A stretch of 64,000 nucleotides of DNA from Dendrobium chrysotoxum (taxonomy: Eukaryota > Streptophyta > Magnoliopsida > Asparagales > Orchidaceae), in the NCBI GenBank assembly GCA_019925795.1, contig CM034300.1:30987591-31051590 (forward strand). Direction: 5' to 3'. Of the stretch, positions 35,039 through 46,952 are shown one piece after another. How positions within the stretch are numbered: the stretch's first letter is position 1; each line of letters starts with the position of its first letter. Made by a program: the position numbers and the translations under genes. The notes beneath the pieces were generated by a model that saw nothing but the letters and a program-made list of their open reading frames with translations, ran no database searches and was not told the DNA's origin.

Positions 35039-38000
35039 ATGGTTAAAGCTATCGTGTGGAATATTCGGGGTGTGGGTGGCTCTCTATATATGGATAGATT
35101 TAAGAATTTGTGTAGGATTCATGATGTTCATCTTGTAGTTTTACTTGAGCCTTTAATTTCTGCTAATAATTTGGATTCTATTTGCACTAAATTGGGTTTT
35201 GATTTTTCTTTTTGCAATTGTACTAATAAAATTTGGATCTTATGGAAACGCTTTATTACTTTAGATGTTATTTCGGATTTGCCTCAATTGGTTCATACTA
35301 ATATTAATTTCAATCAAACTTAGTGTTATGCTTCTTTTATTTATGCTTCTTGTTCTAGATTTGGGAGAAAGGTTCTTTGGGATCAACTTATTGGTTTTTC
35401 TTCCTCTATCTCTGCGCCTTGGTTTATTGGTGGGGATTTTAACAGTATTACTAATACTGTAGAATGTGTTGGAGGTAAGCCTCCTAATTTTCATGCTATG
35501 AAAGATTTCAATGATATGATTATGAATAGTAATTTGCATGACATTGGCTTTTCTGGGAATAATTTTACATGGAATAATGGTACTATGTGGCAAAGATTAG
35601 ATCACATCCTTTTTAATAACTATTGGATTTCTTCTTTTCCTAATATTTACATTGAGCATTTAACTCGCACTTTATCTGATCATTCCCCTTTACTTTTAAG
35701 CATTAATAGGACTAGTACTAATAATTTTTAACCATTTAGATTTCAAAACATGTGGCTTCTTGATGATAATTTCTTACCTACTATGCAAAGAAATTGGACG
35801 CTCCTTTATTCCCTTTTGATAATGTTTATGGTATGTCCAGGGTATGGTTTAAACATAAAAGGCTTAAGAAAAAACTTTCTTGGTGGAATAAATGTATTTT
35901 TAAGAATATTTTTTCTAGTATCTTGCATGTTGAAAAAGCTATTGATGATTCTGAGATGGTTTATATGCAGAATTCCTCTTTTGATAATTTGACCAATCTT
36001 AATGTTGCTAAGACTACTTTGTTCAATCTTCAGGAAAAAGAAGAAGCTTATTAAAGACAAAAGGCCTCTTCTAAATTCCTTATGGAGGGTGACCGCAATA
36101 CTACTTATTTTCATAACATTGCTAATTATAATAAAGTTAGTAGGCAAATTCATAAGATCACTTCCCCTAATGGTAATGTTATTGAGAATCCTGATTTAAT
36201 TGCTGCTTCGGGCATTCAGTATTTTAATAAAGCTTTCAACTCCAACTTTAAATCAAATCATAATACTGATTTTTCTTTTATTCCTTCTCTTATCTCTGAG
36301 GAGGATAATTTGATGTTGACGAACATTCCTACTGAAGATGAGATCTGGCTTCTTTGAAAGACATGAATTCTGATTCTGTTGTTGGTCCTGACAGTTTCAC
36401 CAATAAATTCTTTCAAAAATCCTAGAATATCGTTAAGAAGGTTCTCGTTAATAATGTGGTGGATTTTTTTAGGGGTACTCCTATTCCTAATTTTTTTACT
36501 ATAACTTCCATGGCCTTAATTCCCAAATCTAATAGCACCAATTTTTGGAATGATTTCCGTCCTATTAGTTTATGTTCCTTTTTCAATAAACTTATTGCTA
36601 AAATCTTGATGTGGAGGCTTTCTTTATTACTTCCCAATATCATTTCCTTTGAACAAACTGGTTTTGTGAAAGGTAGATCTATATTTGACAACATTTTACT
36701 TACTCAAGAATTAGTCCATGATTTGCCTGCTAAGGTTGCTGGTGGTAATATTATTTTCAAAGTTGATATCAAAAGATCCTATGATAACCTCAACTAGGAA
36801 TTTCTTTATGCTATTTTAAGACTTTTTGGGTTTAATTTGTAATTCATTAATCTTATTAAGAATAGAATTGAGTTCTATTATTTCTCTGTTATTATTAATG
36901 GTAAGTCACATGGCTTTTTCAATTCTTCTCATGGTTTAAGACAAGGAGATCCTCTATCTCCTGCTCTCTTCGTTATTACTGTGGAATTTTTATCTCGTGG
37001 TATTAACAATCTTTTTAGGAGTTACCCTTCTTTGTATTTTAGAACTGGTGATTTTCCCATTACCCATTTGAGCTTTGCGGATGACTTCATTATTTTTTCA
37101 AATGGCTTTATTAAAATGTTGTATATTCTCTTCAAGTTTTTTAACTCTTTTCAGCATGCTAGTGGTTTAATCTTTAATGCTTCTAAGAGTTGTTTTATTC
37201 CTGCTAAGTCCATTTCCTCTACCCATATTAATAGTATTGAAAGAAAATTTGGTTTAAAAAAGAGCCTTCTTTCGTTAAAGTCTTTGGATTCTCCTCTCTA
37301 CAAGGGTAAGTAACGTTCTCAATTATTTGATGATCTTTTCTCTACTATCCATATGAAACTTTCCTCTTGGTCTTACAACTTTCTTTCTTATGGAGGTAGG
37401 CTTGTTCTTATTAAGCATGTTTTGTGTTCTATTCCTATATATTTTCTTCATACTTTGTGTCCGACTTCTAATGTTTGTAATAGAATGGAAACTTTATTTA
37501 ATAAATTTCATTGGGGTTCCAAGGATGGCAACCGTTCTATTATTTGGGGATCTTTGACTAATTGCTCGGGGATGATGGATGAGGGTAGATTAGGTTTCAA
37601 AACTTTTTCTGATATGGTCAAGACATATAGCCACAAATTATGGTATAAATTTAGAGCTAAAAAAGTTTATGGGCGAAATTTATGGTTTCTAAGTATTGTG
37701 TTGGGAAGCACACTCTGAACTGTGTTTTTAAACAAGGTAATTCTTTCAACTGGAAAAGATTATATAACATTAAGTGAGAAGCTGTAGATTTTATTCAATA
37801 GGGGATGGGAGCTGGGAATATTTTCTTATGGCAAGATAAATGGCTTAGTAATTTTTCTATTGACAATCTCTTATACACTCACTCTACCTCTACTTGCAAA
37901 GTTAAAGATTTTATTGTTAATGAGAGCTAGAATATCAATTTACTTTCCAACCTTGTGCCAGACTTTATTATTAAGTTAATCCTCAATATTCTAGTCATTT

Positions 38001-39080
38001 GGAGGAGGAGGATTACATCTTGTTTAATTGTTCTAATGATGGTATATTCAACACTAAACAAGTTTGGAATTCTATTAGGAAAAGCTTACCTAAAAATACT
38101 CTCTACTTAGCTTACTGGCAAGCTAGCATACCCCTACTTACTCTTTTCTTATTTGTAGGATAATGTAGAATTATTTTCCTTTGGATACCATTTTATTAAA
38201 GAAAGGTATTTATATTATCTCCAAATGTCAGTGCTGCTATCACATTGAAAATATGATTCATGCGTTTGTTCAGGGCCCTATTGCTATGAAAGTTTGGGTT
38301 TATTTTGATAAGATGTTTAATGTGCTATATACCACCAGGTATAATTCTATTTTTAGTCTTCTTAAAGAGTGGGTTAAACCTACTAAAGGACACAATAGGA
38401 ATATCCTTCCTGTCATTATTTGTTGGTTTCTATGGAGTAGTAGGAATGATTCTAAACATGAGAATATTGAGATTGATGCCTTAAATGTGATTACTAAAGT
38501 TAAGAATAAAATTTACCAACTCTTTATTACCAAGTTAATAAGTGCTAATTCTTTTAAAGGCTTTCTTCATCTGGCCTTTGAATTTGGTTTGGTTTTTAGT
38601 TCCTATACTGCTCATGGTAATGATAAAACCATTTGTTGGATGTTTTAAACTTAACACTGATGGTTCCATGAATAATCTTAATGTGGGTTGTGGTGGTATT
38701 ATTAGGGATTCTAATGGTTTTTTATTATGGCTTTTGCCGGTCCTTTGAATGCTATTAGTGCTATTCAAGCTAAAATTGAGGGTCTCCTATTTGGGATTCA
38801 ATTATGTATTTCTGTTGGCATCACTAATATTTGGATTTAAGTTGATACTTTGCTCTTAATTCATTATCTCTAAGCTAATACTTCTTCCAATCGTACTTAT
38901 TTCTATATGTTGAGATATATTAAATATTGGCTTTCTCACATCAATTACACTACTTTCCATATTTTAAAGGAGGGAAATGCTGTTGCCGATTCATTGGCTA
39001 AAAGGGGTTGTAACCTGACTAGTTTCACTGAATACAATGATCATACTCTCCTTGAAGATCAAAGTTTTGGTGAGACTTGA
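35039..39080 (+). pseudogene. LINE-B ORF2: endonuclease, reverse transcriptase, RNase H
   Basis: The start MVKAIVWNIRGVGG is the usual start of plant LINE endonuclease. GGDFNSI (35433-35453) and LSDHSPLLL (35674-35700) supply catalytic Asp, Asn and His residues. RT blocks follow: MALIPKSN, FRPISLCSFFNKLIAKIL, QTGFVKGRSIFDNILLTQE, GLRQGDPLSP and FADDF (about 37073-37087) as the catalytic box. The zinc-binding region is badly decayed (37700-38200). RNase H is visible from 38650 (KLNTDGS, GCGGIIRDSNG) to KEGNAVADSLAKRGC (38968-39010). Numerous stops and several frameshifts break it. The last stop is 39078-39080. Confidence 0.9.
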
Positions 39081-39650
39081 CCAGTTGGGTCTTCCTTATA
39101 TTCAGTTTAAATAATGGACTTGTTGTTTTTTTTTTTCTTTCACTCTATGTTTTGTTGTTTATCTTGGTCTTATGGTGCTCTTTGGGCTTCTGTGATTCTC
39201 TATGCTGTATTCGGTTGGAGTTTGGGCCAGCATTTTCTTGTTTTGTTTCATTTCCTATTTGGTGGTGGAATTTAATTGTTCTGTTTGGCTGATGCCCATA
39301 ATTGTTTGGATCTTTCATTTAGCTTATTTTACCCCTTTCTATTGCTATCTGTTCTATGATAGTAGTTTGTTGGGGTGTTGGGCTTTGAGTCTTTCTTATC
39401 CTCTTCTCGTGAGGTTTTGGGTTTTTATTGGCAGGTTGGTGTGGGGTTGTTCTTCTGCTATTCAGATCAAGGTTATTTGGGGCTATTTTATGAAGCAGCC
39501 TGTTCAATTTATCTGAACTATGTTTCCACTTTGTAATTCCATATGCGTGATTTCTTTGGTTGATACTATGACCTGTGGTATTGTTAGGAGCTATGGTTTT
39601 CGCTATGTGGATATCGTGGTGTCCTTTGCTGGTGCTATTTTCTGGGTTAA
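39081..39650 (+). other. LINE-B copy 2 3' UTR, T- and G-rich
   Basis: Strong excess of T and G over A and C on the plus strand. The frames 39077-39292 and 39202-39516 are hydrophobic because of that composition and show no domain. The junction with the copia LTR is near 39650. Confidence 0.65.
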
Positions 39651-40655
39651 CATTGCTTCTCTAAGCTCTCTTAGGATAGAATACTAGCAAAAGATTTGCT
39701 TAAGAGCAATTAAGAGAACTTAAATAGGAGGCTTCTTAAACAACCCTAAGTTTTTAATTTGCTACAGAAGATCGTCCAAGAGGATCTTGCAATCATCCTG
39801 TATGATTAGTACAAAATAACTCTAGTCAGCCAATATGATCACCACTACCCTGTTTGATCAGTAAAATCTTTTTTACTTATCATCCTATATGATTTTGCGA
39901 TTGTCCAGGATGATTAGTTCAACATACTGTCTGGATCGTCCAGTACGATATGGGATGATGGGTGGAAATTTTAATATCATCTCACAAATCATTTGGAACA
40001 TCCAATATGATTCATTGATCATCCTATGAAATAGAAAATATCATCCAGGATAATCTTTATAGATTGTCCAGCACAAATGAATCGATCAATCTAACCATAA
40101 TTAGTACTCTAATCACAGGATCAATTTAGGCATGATTGTCATGAATCATCTAGGATGATATGGATCATATTGTATGAAGCGATTGGTGGCTATTTTCTAT
40201 GATTAAAACATATCATCCTATACAATATAAGGATAGTCTAGGATGGTTAGTTTAATCAATCTTATTTCATATAGATGCCCTAATTAGGGTTTTGTGATAA
40301 ACGGATCGTCCAAGATGATAAAATCATCCTATATGATTAGTTCAAAAAATTAAAAATTTTCCTAACTCACTTACTCAGTCCCTTGATTATGTGTGTGCAA
40401 GGTTGCTTAGCTTTAGGATCCATCATAGTGCATTCGTCTTAACAAAAGGTAAAAAATGCATTAGAATTGAAATTACAAACTGACTTAATCATAGTCTACC
40501 CGATCTTGAGCTAATTTGCTTTGCAAGAGATCTTGTGGATCTAAAAAGTTAGTGAGAAGGGCAAAATAAAATAGATATGCAAGAATAGAAGTGGTAAAGA
40601 AATAATAATATTTGTTATCATCAAAATCACTATATTTGGGACTAGATTTGCAACA
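39651..40655 (-). repeat. Copia-3 3' LTR, truncated
   Basis: In minus orientation it begins TGTTGCAAATCTAGT (40655 downwards), as in the solo LTR. Its U3 (39768-40340) has many imperfect palindromes such as atcatcctatatgat and gattgtccaggatgat. After a TATTTAAG box near 39740 the match to the leader fades and stops near 39651. The repeat-rich leader and U5 are missing. Confidence 0.8.
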
Positions 40656-40905
40656 ATCTCCCCCTTTTTATTATGGTAAATACTGTTGTAAAAAAATTTT
40701 TATGCCAAGAAAAATTTTATTTTTGTTCTTTTTTTATTTTATTTATTATTTTTTTTTTATTTTTATTATTATTATATATATATATTAAATGAGACAAAAA
40801 AACTAGAACAAAAGTAGAATATAGAAAATTCCACTAAAGAATAAGCAAATGACATACTAAGCAATCTTACTAACAAACAATATACTACTCTCCCTTTTGA
40901 CATCA
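40656..40905 (-). promoter_or_regulatory. Polypurine tracts of copia-3
   Basis: AAAAGGGGGAGAT (minus strand) abuts the LTR at 40656-40668. A weaker copy, AAAAGGGAGAG, lies near 40890-40900. The AT-rich stretch between (40730-40790) includes poly-T and TA repeats. Confidence 0.75.
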
Positions 40906-40992
40906 CAAAAAGGAGGAAAAAGGAAAATACTAAATAGAATAAAGTACAGAAAGAAAGACCAGTATAAACACATAAATAAAAGCACTGACAAA

Positions 40993-42103
40993 CTAGAAAG
41001 AAGTGCTATGATCAGGTGGAGGTGGTGGTGGTGGTAGAAAGTATTGGTGGAGAGAGGCAAACTGTTCACCAAACCAGTCCATATCATGGTCATGCTACTG
41101 CTGCTGGATGGCGTAGCTTTTAAAATGAGTAATAAATATTCTCTGGATGCTGTTGCTACTGCTCGGTAATGTAGGATTTAAACCTAGCTTCCCACTTGTT
41201 AAATCTCTAAACCAACTGATATATTCGGGAGTGCTGGTGGATAGGGATAGGTGCAAGAATAGGTCCTTCCTCTTCTACCCCAACCTCCTCATGCACAGGG
41301 TGATGATGAGTATTATAAAGGTTGTGGAAGGAGCTATTGGAGTAGAAAATAGCGAAGTGATCAGGTGGTGCTGGATATTAAAGGTTGTATTTAGATTTGA
41401 GGACATAGGCAATGATATGTCCTAAGGCTAGATTTGGCTTTCTTTTATGGTTGGGATCCCTAATACTAGTTAGATGTTCAATGTAGCAGATTAGAAGATC
41501 AGTGGCAATAAAATCTCGATGAGCCATGACATAGTAGGTAGTGAGTGACATGATGGAGTAATATAAATCTGATCCCCAGCTTTAGGAGTAATTGAGGTGC
41601 GAAGAATGTGATGAATGCTTTGGGCATCTTTCACTATGGTACTAATTACAGAGTCATGATAAGGGGTATTAGTTTCTCTAAGAAGCCTATTAATAGGGCC
41701 CCAATTAAAATTAGGATCTGAAGGCAAAATATGGATTTTATCCCAGTGCGGAAAGGTGAAGAAATTCATAGAAATTCTGATAGGTGATTTCAATAGGGTG
41801 TCTATTAACATATGATTGGAGTCCAATAAAGTCAGTATTTAGGCAGACACTTGCAAAGAATTCAAAAAGCAGTTCAGAATTGAACGGAAAAGCAAGTGTA
41901 AGAATAAATCCATGAGTGGTGTGAGCGAATAGGTCTAATACCTGATAGGTCAATATCTCCTTATTGATAACTTTTGAGGGTTCAATTCTAGCAAATTTAT
42001 AGTGGGTGCAAGTAGCTTCATCAGCTGCTTCAGTAAATCGTGGGTCGACAACACTCCTAGAAGAGCTGCCTATGAGCGCACGAGATCTTTTGCTGCTAGC
42101 CAT
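40993..42103 (-). pseudogene. Copia-3 accessory frame downstream of pol (plant transposon protein-like)
   Basis: It starts MASSKRSRALIGSSSRS at 42103 and ends PPPPPPPDHSTSF with a stop at 40993-40995. Conserved blocks shared with 55413-56504 are LNTDF.LQSYVNRHPIEIT.QNFYEFLHL, HHILRTSITPKAGDQIYITP, ALGHIIAYVLKSKYNL and a Pro-rich end. At least two frameshifts (near 41740 and 41520) break it. The middle resembles the Pfam-type domain labelled putative plant transposon protein (my recollection of the pattern, not a search). It has no transmembrane segment, so it does not look like an envelope protein although it occupies the envelope-like position of some Sireviruses. Function unknown. Confidence 0.72.
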
Positions 42104-42540
42104 ATCTAAGAATTAAGAGCTTGAATGAGAGAAAAGATAATTGGAATGTTTTGAGTGAAGAATAAGGCTTGAGGTTGGATATTTATATAGGATTGGGAAA
42201 ATAATGGATTGACTAAAAAGCATTGAAATCATCCAGCAATGAGGTTGGATGTTTAAATAAGCACATGATAATCATTAACTAGCTATATCATCTAAGACGA
42301 ATAGGAGGATTGTCCAAGATGATGAGAAATAATGGATCAGCCAAATAGCAATGAAATCATCCAGTGACTCCTGCCACGTGGATCATCCAATACGATTTGA
42401 AAATCATAGAGGATAATCACCAATAAATGGTTTATATCAACCGTCGTATATGCTTTGATCTATGAGATGCAATTTTGTTCATATCATACAAGACAATGTG
42501 GATCATCCTTGATGATGTGAGAAAAATTAGAAAAATTCAG
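42104..42540 (-). promoter_or_regulatory. Possible internal promoter of the accessory frame
   Basis: On the minus strand TATATAAAT lies at 42189-42181, about 80 bp before the ATG. Further upstream (42229-42520) there are at least five LTR-like half-palindromes or palindromes, such as gattgtccaagatgat (about 42309) and gatcatccttgatgat (about 42500). The layout (palindromes, TATA, leader, ATG) copies that of the LTR promoter. Promoter activity is inferred. Confidence 0.5.
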
Positions 42541-43818
42541 AAATGGAATGTGATCATCAAGAGAATTTTAAAAACAAAAATAAAAACATAAAAATAACAT
42601 AAAAATAACATAAAAAACTAAATAAAACCAGACATAAATCAAAAATAAAAGAAAACTGAATTTTTTCTTATCGATTTACTCTATTAAATGAGAAAGTTCC
42701 CTTGTGAGTGGATTAAAAATAAAAAGAAATGAATTAACAGTACTGAAATCCAGAAAGGTTAGAAAATTGATCTTGTTAACCCTAGCTCAGACTCCTTAAA
42801 GGTCAAAATTCTTTTACAATAAAAATCTAATTCAGAAAAGAAATTAGATAGGAAAAGTGATCTTTTCAAGCTTTGTTTCAGAAAAACTATCTGATAGAAA
42901 TAATATTACAATGCAATAGATAAAGAATCATGATTTTCAAATTCAAATGTATGAAGATATCAAGTGGCACATGAATTCTTCTAAGATTTAAAGATTTGAA
43001 AGAGAAGGAAGCTTATTTCTTTGTGGGCTCATTTTTTACATATTTTTCAGTTATTTGGCGCACTTTGTGCATCTTTTGATTTTTGATACACTTTGTGTAT
43101 CTTACAATTAGTTGGTGATCATTGCACCTCTTTTTAGTTTTTGGTCACATTTTGTGCCATTTGTCATTTTTATGAGTTGGCTTCCTTTCAAAACCTTTAA
43201 AGACTCTTAGTTATGATATTATCTTCCAGATATAAGAGAAGATGAACTCACTCTCTAATATAAGGAAGAGTAAACCACAAAATAGAATTATATCCATATG
43301 ATGCATGCAACAATCTGATTAAGAAAATTTAATAAGTGATTCATAGACTTGGAGCATTATTCATATGAGATAGAATACTAAAGGAAGATAAAATAGATCT
43401 CTATTTCAAAGTCCAACTATTAATTTTAAATAATTTTTGGTTTAAAAAAGAGAATACACCATTAATGGAGTTAGAGGAAGAGGGAGAAACATCGAATTTT
43501 CTTCCTTCAACTATTTTTAGAGGAGTCACTCATCGCTTACTAATTTCTAAAATCAAATGCAAGGCAAACATGTCATCTGGGAATTTAATATTAGAGTTTA
43601 GCAATGATCAGACTTCTTTAAAATACTGAAAGAAAAATGTTAGAAAATTAAAAAATATGAAGCAAAAAATAGATACCAAAGAACCAGACATATAAATAAA
43701 ATAATATGCTAAATAAAACCAACAGTTAATTAAAATCATAAAACTTAAACACATAAAAAGAAACATACATATAAATAAAACAAAATAAATAAAAATAATA
43801 GAAATAGAAACATCAGTT
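42541..43818 (-). other. Non-coding gap between pol and the accessory frame
   Basis: No coding sequence is supported. It contains the gcacaaagtgtgc-type repeats (43030-43190) and AT-rich sequence. A plus-strand frame at 43608-43826 in reverse orientation is Phe-rich with no domain. Confidence 0.55.
43030..43190 (-). repeat. gcacaaagtg repeat cluster (copia-3)
   Basis: On the minus strand, units like agatgcacaaagtgcgcc, gatacacaaagtgtatc and gaggtgcaatgatcacc alternate. Homologous units lie at 63341-63500 in copia-2. Several units are short inverted repeats. Confidence 0.75.
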
Positions 43819-45300
43819 TCAAGCATGAATATCTATTACTCCTAATCTGGTTTTTAAGATGCTAAAAGTTTCAAAGGCCAGTGGTTTTGTAAAGATATTA
43901 GCAAGTTGGTTTTCAGTGGCTACATGATGTTGCTCTATGTCTCCTTCGGTAACTTGGTCCCTAATGAAGTCGTGCCTTATGTCAATGTGTTTGGTCCTGG
44001 AGTGTTGGATTAGATTCTTTGAAATGCAGATGGTAGTAGTGTTATCACAAATGATTTAAATTATGCCTACAAGTAATCCTAAATCTAGAATTTGTTGTTT
44101 CAACCAAAGGACTTTGTCCACTCAACTTTATATAGCTATATATTTAGCTTCAACAATAGACAGTGCAATAGAGTTATATTTTCTACTAGACTAGGAGACT
44201 AAGGATTGTCTTATGAATTGACATGTCCTAAAAGTACTTTTTCTATCAACTTGCCATCTATAAAATCTAAATTAGAATATCCTATGATTTTAAAAGAAGT
44301 GCTATGTCTAGGAAACCAAATTCCTTTGTCTTGGATCCCTAAGAGATATCTAAGAATTCTCTTGATAGCTGTCAAGTGGGACTCTTTTGGATCATCCTAA
44401 AATCTAGCACAGAGATAACACTAAACATGATATCAGGTCTGCTAGTAGTCAAGTAAAGAAGTGATCAATTATTCCTCCGTATTTCTTTTGATCAACAGAT
44501 TTTCCATTTGAATCCTTATCTAACTGAATAGTAGAACTTATGGGAGTATTGGTCGGCTTGGCTTTATTCATTTTATATTTGTTAAGGATATCCTTAATGT
44601 ATTTTGTTTGATTAAGAAAAGTTCCATCATCCTTCTGCCTTATGCTAAATCCAAGAAAGTAGGTCAGTTCTCCCATCATACTCATCTCAAATTCCTTACT
44701 CATTATTTTTGAAAACTCATCACAAAGTTTTTATCATAGGATCCAAACAAAATATCATCAACATAAATTTGGACAATTAGTAATTTATCTCTTACCTTTC
44801 TTAGAAAACCGGTGGTGTTTACGCTCCCCTTAACAAAAGTTTTTTCTAGTAGGAATGTGCTTAGCCTTTCATACCATGCCCTAGGTGCTTGTTTTAGTCC
44901 ATATAAGGCCTTTTTTAATTTGAACACACGATTAGGAAATTATGAATTCTCAAAGCCTAGGGGTTGTTCAACATACACATCTTTTTAATTACCCCATTCA
45001 AAAAGGCACTCTTAACATCCATTTAGTATAGTTTAAATCCTTTAAAACAAGGAAAATCTAGTAGTACATTAATGGCTTCTAATCTAGCTACAGGGGCAAA
45101 TATCTCTTCAAAATCAATTCCTTCTATCTAGTAGTACCCCTTAGCTATAAATCTTACCTTATTCCTCACAACTACACCAGAATCATTTATTTTATTTTTG
45201 AAAACCATTTAGTTTCAACCATACTCTAGTCCTTAAGTCTTTCAACTAGCTCCCAAATATCATTCCTTACAAATTGATTTAACTCTTCTTGCATGGCTAG
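43819..45300 (-). pseudogene. Copia-3 reverse transcriptase and RNase H
   Basis: The open pieces 44927-44703 and 44703-44449 hold KKALYGLKQAPRAWYERL, QIYVDDILFGS (catalytic box intact, about 44750-44780) and MSKEFEMSMMGELTYFLGFSI. RNase H reads to DNTTTICISKNLIQHSRTKHIDIRH and ends GVIDIHA with a stop at 43819. The region before the first block (45300-44930) is broken by many stops. The same ending, GVID, closes pol in copia-2. Confidence 0.88.
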
Positions 45301-45303
45301 GAT

Positions 45304-46500
45304 CTAGAATTCATCAGATAGGTCTTGATTTATGTTGGTGGGTTTAGTCATTGAAATAAAAGAAGAGTGTTTCACTTCTTTTTTAAGTCCATGCCTAGTC
45401 CTAACACCTTTAGATGGGTCTCCTAAGATATGTTCTTTAGGATGACTTGAAGAATATCTCCATTCTCTAGGCAATATATTTTTGGGTTCTACCCTTTCCT
45501 CCAGATTTGCAAATTCTAATCCTTGGATGACTTCTACAACCTCTTCTTCTTCTACCCTAGACCCTCTAAAACTATCATATTCATCAAATACAATATGTGT
45601 GGTCTCCTCAACTGCCAGTGTTCTTTTATTAAACACTCTATAGGATTTCTTAATACTTGAGTAACCTAGGAACACTCCTTCATCAGATTTTGGGTCAAAC
45701 TTTCCTAGTTGAGACTTCCCATTATTCAAAATAAACACATTACATCTAAAGACATAAAGGTGAGAGAGGTTGGGTGTCGTACCCTTAAGTATTTCATAGG
45801 GTATCTTATTCAGTTTGGATCTAACATTTACCCTATTCAAAACATAACAGGTTGTATTCACTGCTTCTGCCCAAAAGTAATTAGGAAGTGAGTATTCAGC
45901 TAACATGGCTTTAGTGGCTTCTATCAGGGTCCTATTCTTTCTTTCCGCTACCCTGTTCTACTGAGGGGTCTTAGGAGCTAAAAAGTTATGATCTTCCCCT
46001 TACTCCTTATAGAAAGATTCAAATTTCTCATTTTCAAATTCTCCACCAGATTCATTATGAATGTTGACAATTTCACAACCTAGCTTCCTCTGAATCAAAG
46101 TGAAAAAAGACTTAAACTCCTCGAATGATTTAATTTTATATGATAGGAATCTAACTCAGGTGAGCTTGAATAATCATCAATAATTACATACCCAAAGACT
46201 TTCCCTCCTAGTCTTACAGTGCTGACAGGTCCAAAGAGATCCATGTGAAGGACTTTTAAGGGTTTGCTATTAGTAATGTCTTTGATTGAGGGGAAAGAGG
46301 ATTTAAATTATTTTCCTAGCTGACAGGCATCACACAAGTGGTCCTTAGTGAACTCTAGTTTGGTATTCCTCTCACTAGGTCTTTTTGGGTAATCTTCCTA
46401 AGGATTTTCATGGTTCCATGACATAATCTTCTATGCCACAACCAAGATTCATCAATAATTATGTTTAAGGAAAAGCAACATATTCAATGTTATTTAAATC
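45304..46500 (-). pseudogene. Copia-3 integrase
   Basis: The C-terminal part is open (45906-45304): LAEYSLPNYFWAEAVNTTCYVLNRVNVRSKLNKIPYE in pieces, FLGYSSIKKSYRVFNKR, and an acidic linker. The zinc-binding start (LWHRRLCH) and the D-D-E core upstream (46440-45910) are visible but broken by stops and frame changes. The element cannot make integrase as read. Confidence 0.85.
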
Positions 46501-46850
46501 AAGAATGTAGACATTGTTGATCCTTTTTCCTTATAAAATAATGTTATCATTTAAGCTTATAATATAGTTAGTTGACAGAAATTTTATGTTAAAGCCTTTA
46601 TCACAGAGCTGTCTCATGTTGAGCAGATTATGTTTCAAGTCATCTACATGTAAAATATTTTTAATGATGAAATTTTTTGAATTGCCAATTATACATGAGC
46701 CCACCACTCTCTTGGTGGTGTTATTTCCAAGTGTTATCTTACCTCTTGCCCTAGCCTCCAGCAAAATGAATTATTTTACATCTCCAGTCATGTACCTTGA
46801 ACATCTACTATCCAGGTACCACATATTTTCATGAGGCCTTTTATGAGAGC
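46501..46850 (-). pseudogene. Copia-3 protease
   Basis: The active-site block reads WYLDSRCSRYMTGD (about 46820-46780), where Gly of the usual D-S-G is Arg. KITLGNNTTKRVVGSCIIGN and LKHNLLNMRQLCDKGF follow, in 46764-46531. A stop lies between the two blocks. Confidence 0.83.
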
Positions 46851-46952
46851 TCCATTACAAAATCATCAGATGTTATATTTGGGAACCTAAATAGGTTTGG
46901 TTCCCATCTTATGGAAAGAGGAGTGAGATCTATGCAAGTTATGTTGTGAGTT

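Larger units (their letters stand above)
31745..39650 (+). mobile_element. LINE-B copy 2, long copy with solo LTR inside
   Basis: It contains ORF1 (from about 31931), ORF2 (35039-39080) and a T/G-rich 3' UTR, so it is near full length. ORF1 is split by a solo copia LTR with 5-bp target duplication. The 5' limit is set only by the first recognisable sequence. The 3' limit is where copia-3 LTR sequence starts; no A-tail was found, so the 3' end may be cut off. Confidence 0.8.

Noticed and set aside
41147..41425. Plus-strand frame of 92 residues
   Set aside because: It is antisense to the C-terminal half of the copia-3 accessory frame, which has a homologue in copia-2.
40993..42103. Accessory frame as a retroviral-type envelope gene
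   Set aside because: The position fits, but there is no signal peptide, fusion-like segment or transmembrane helix in either copy.
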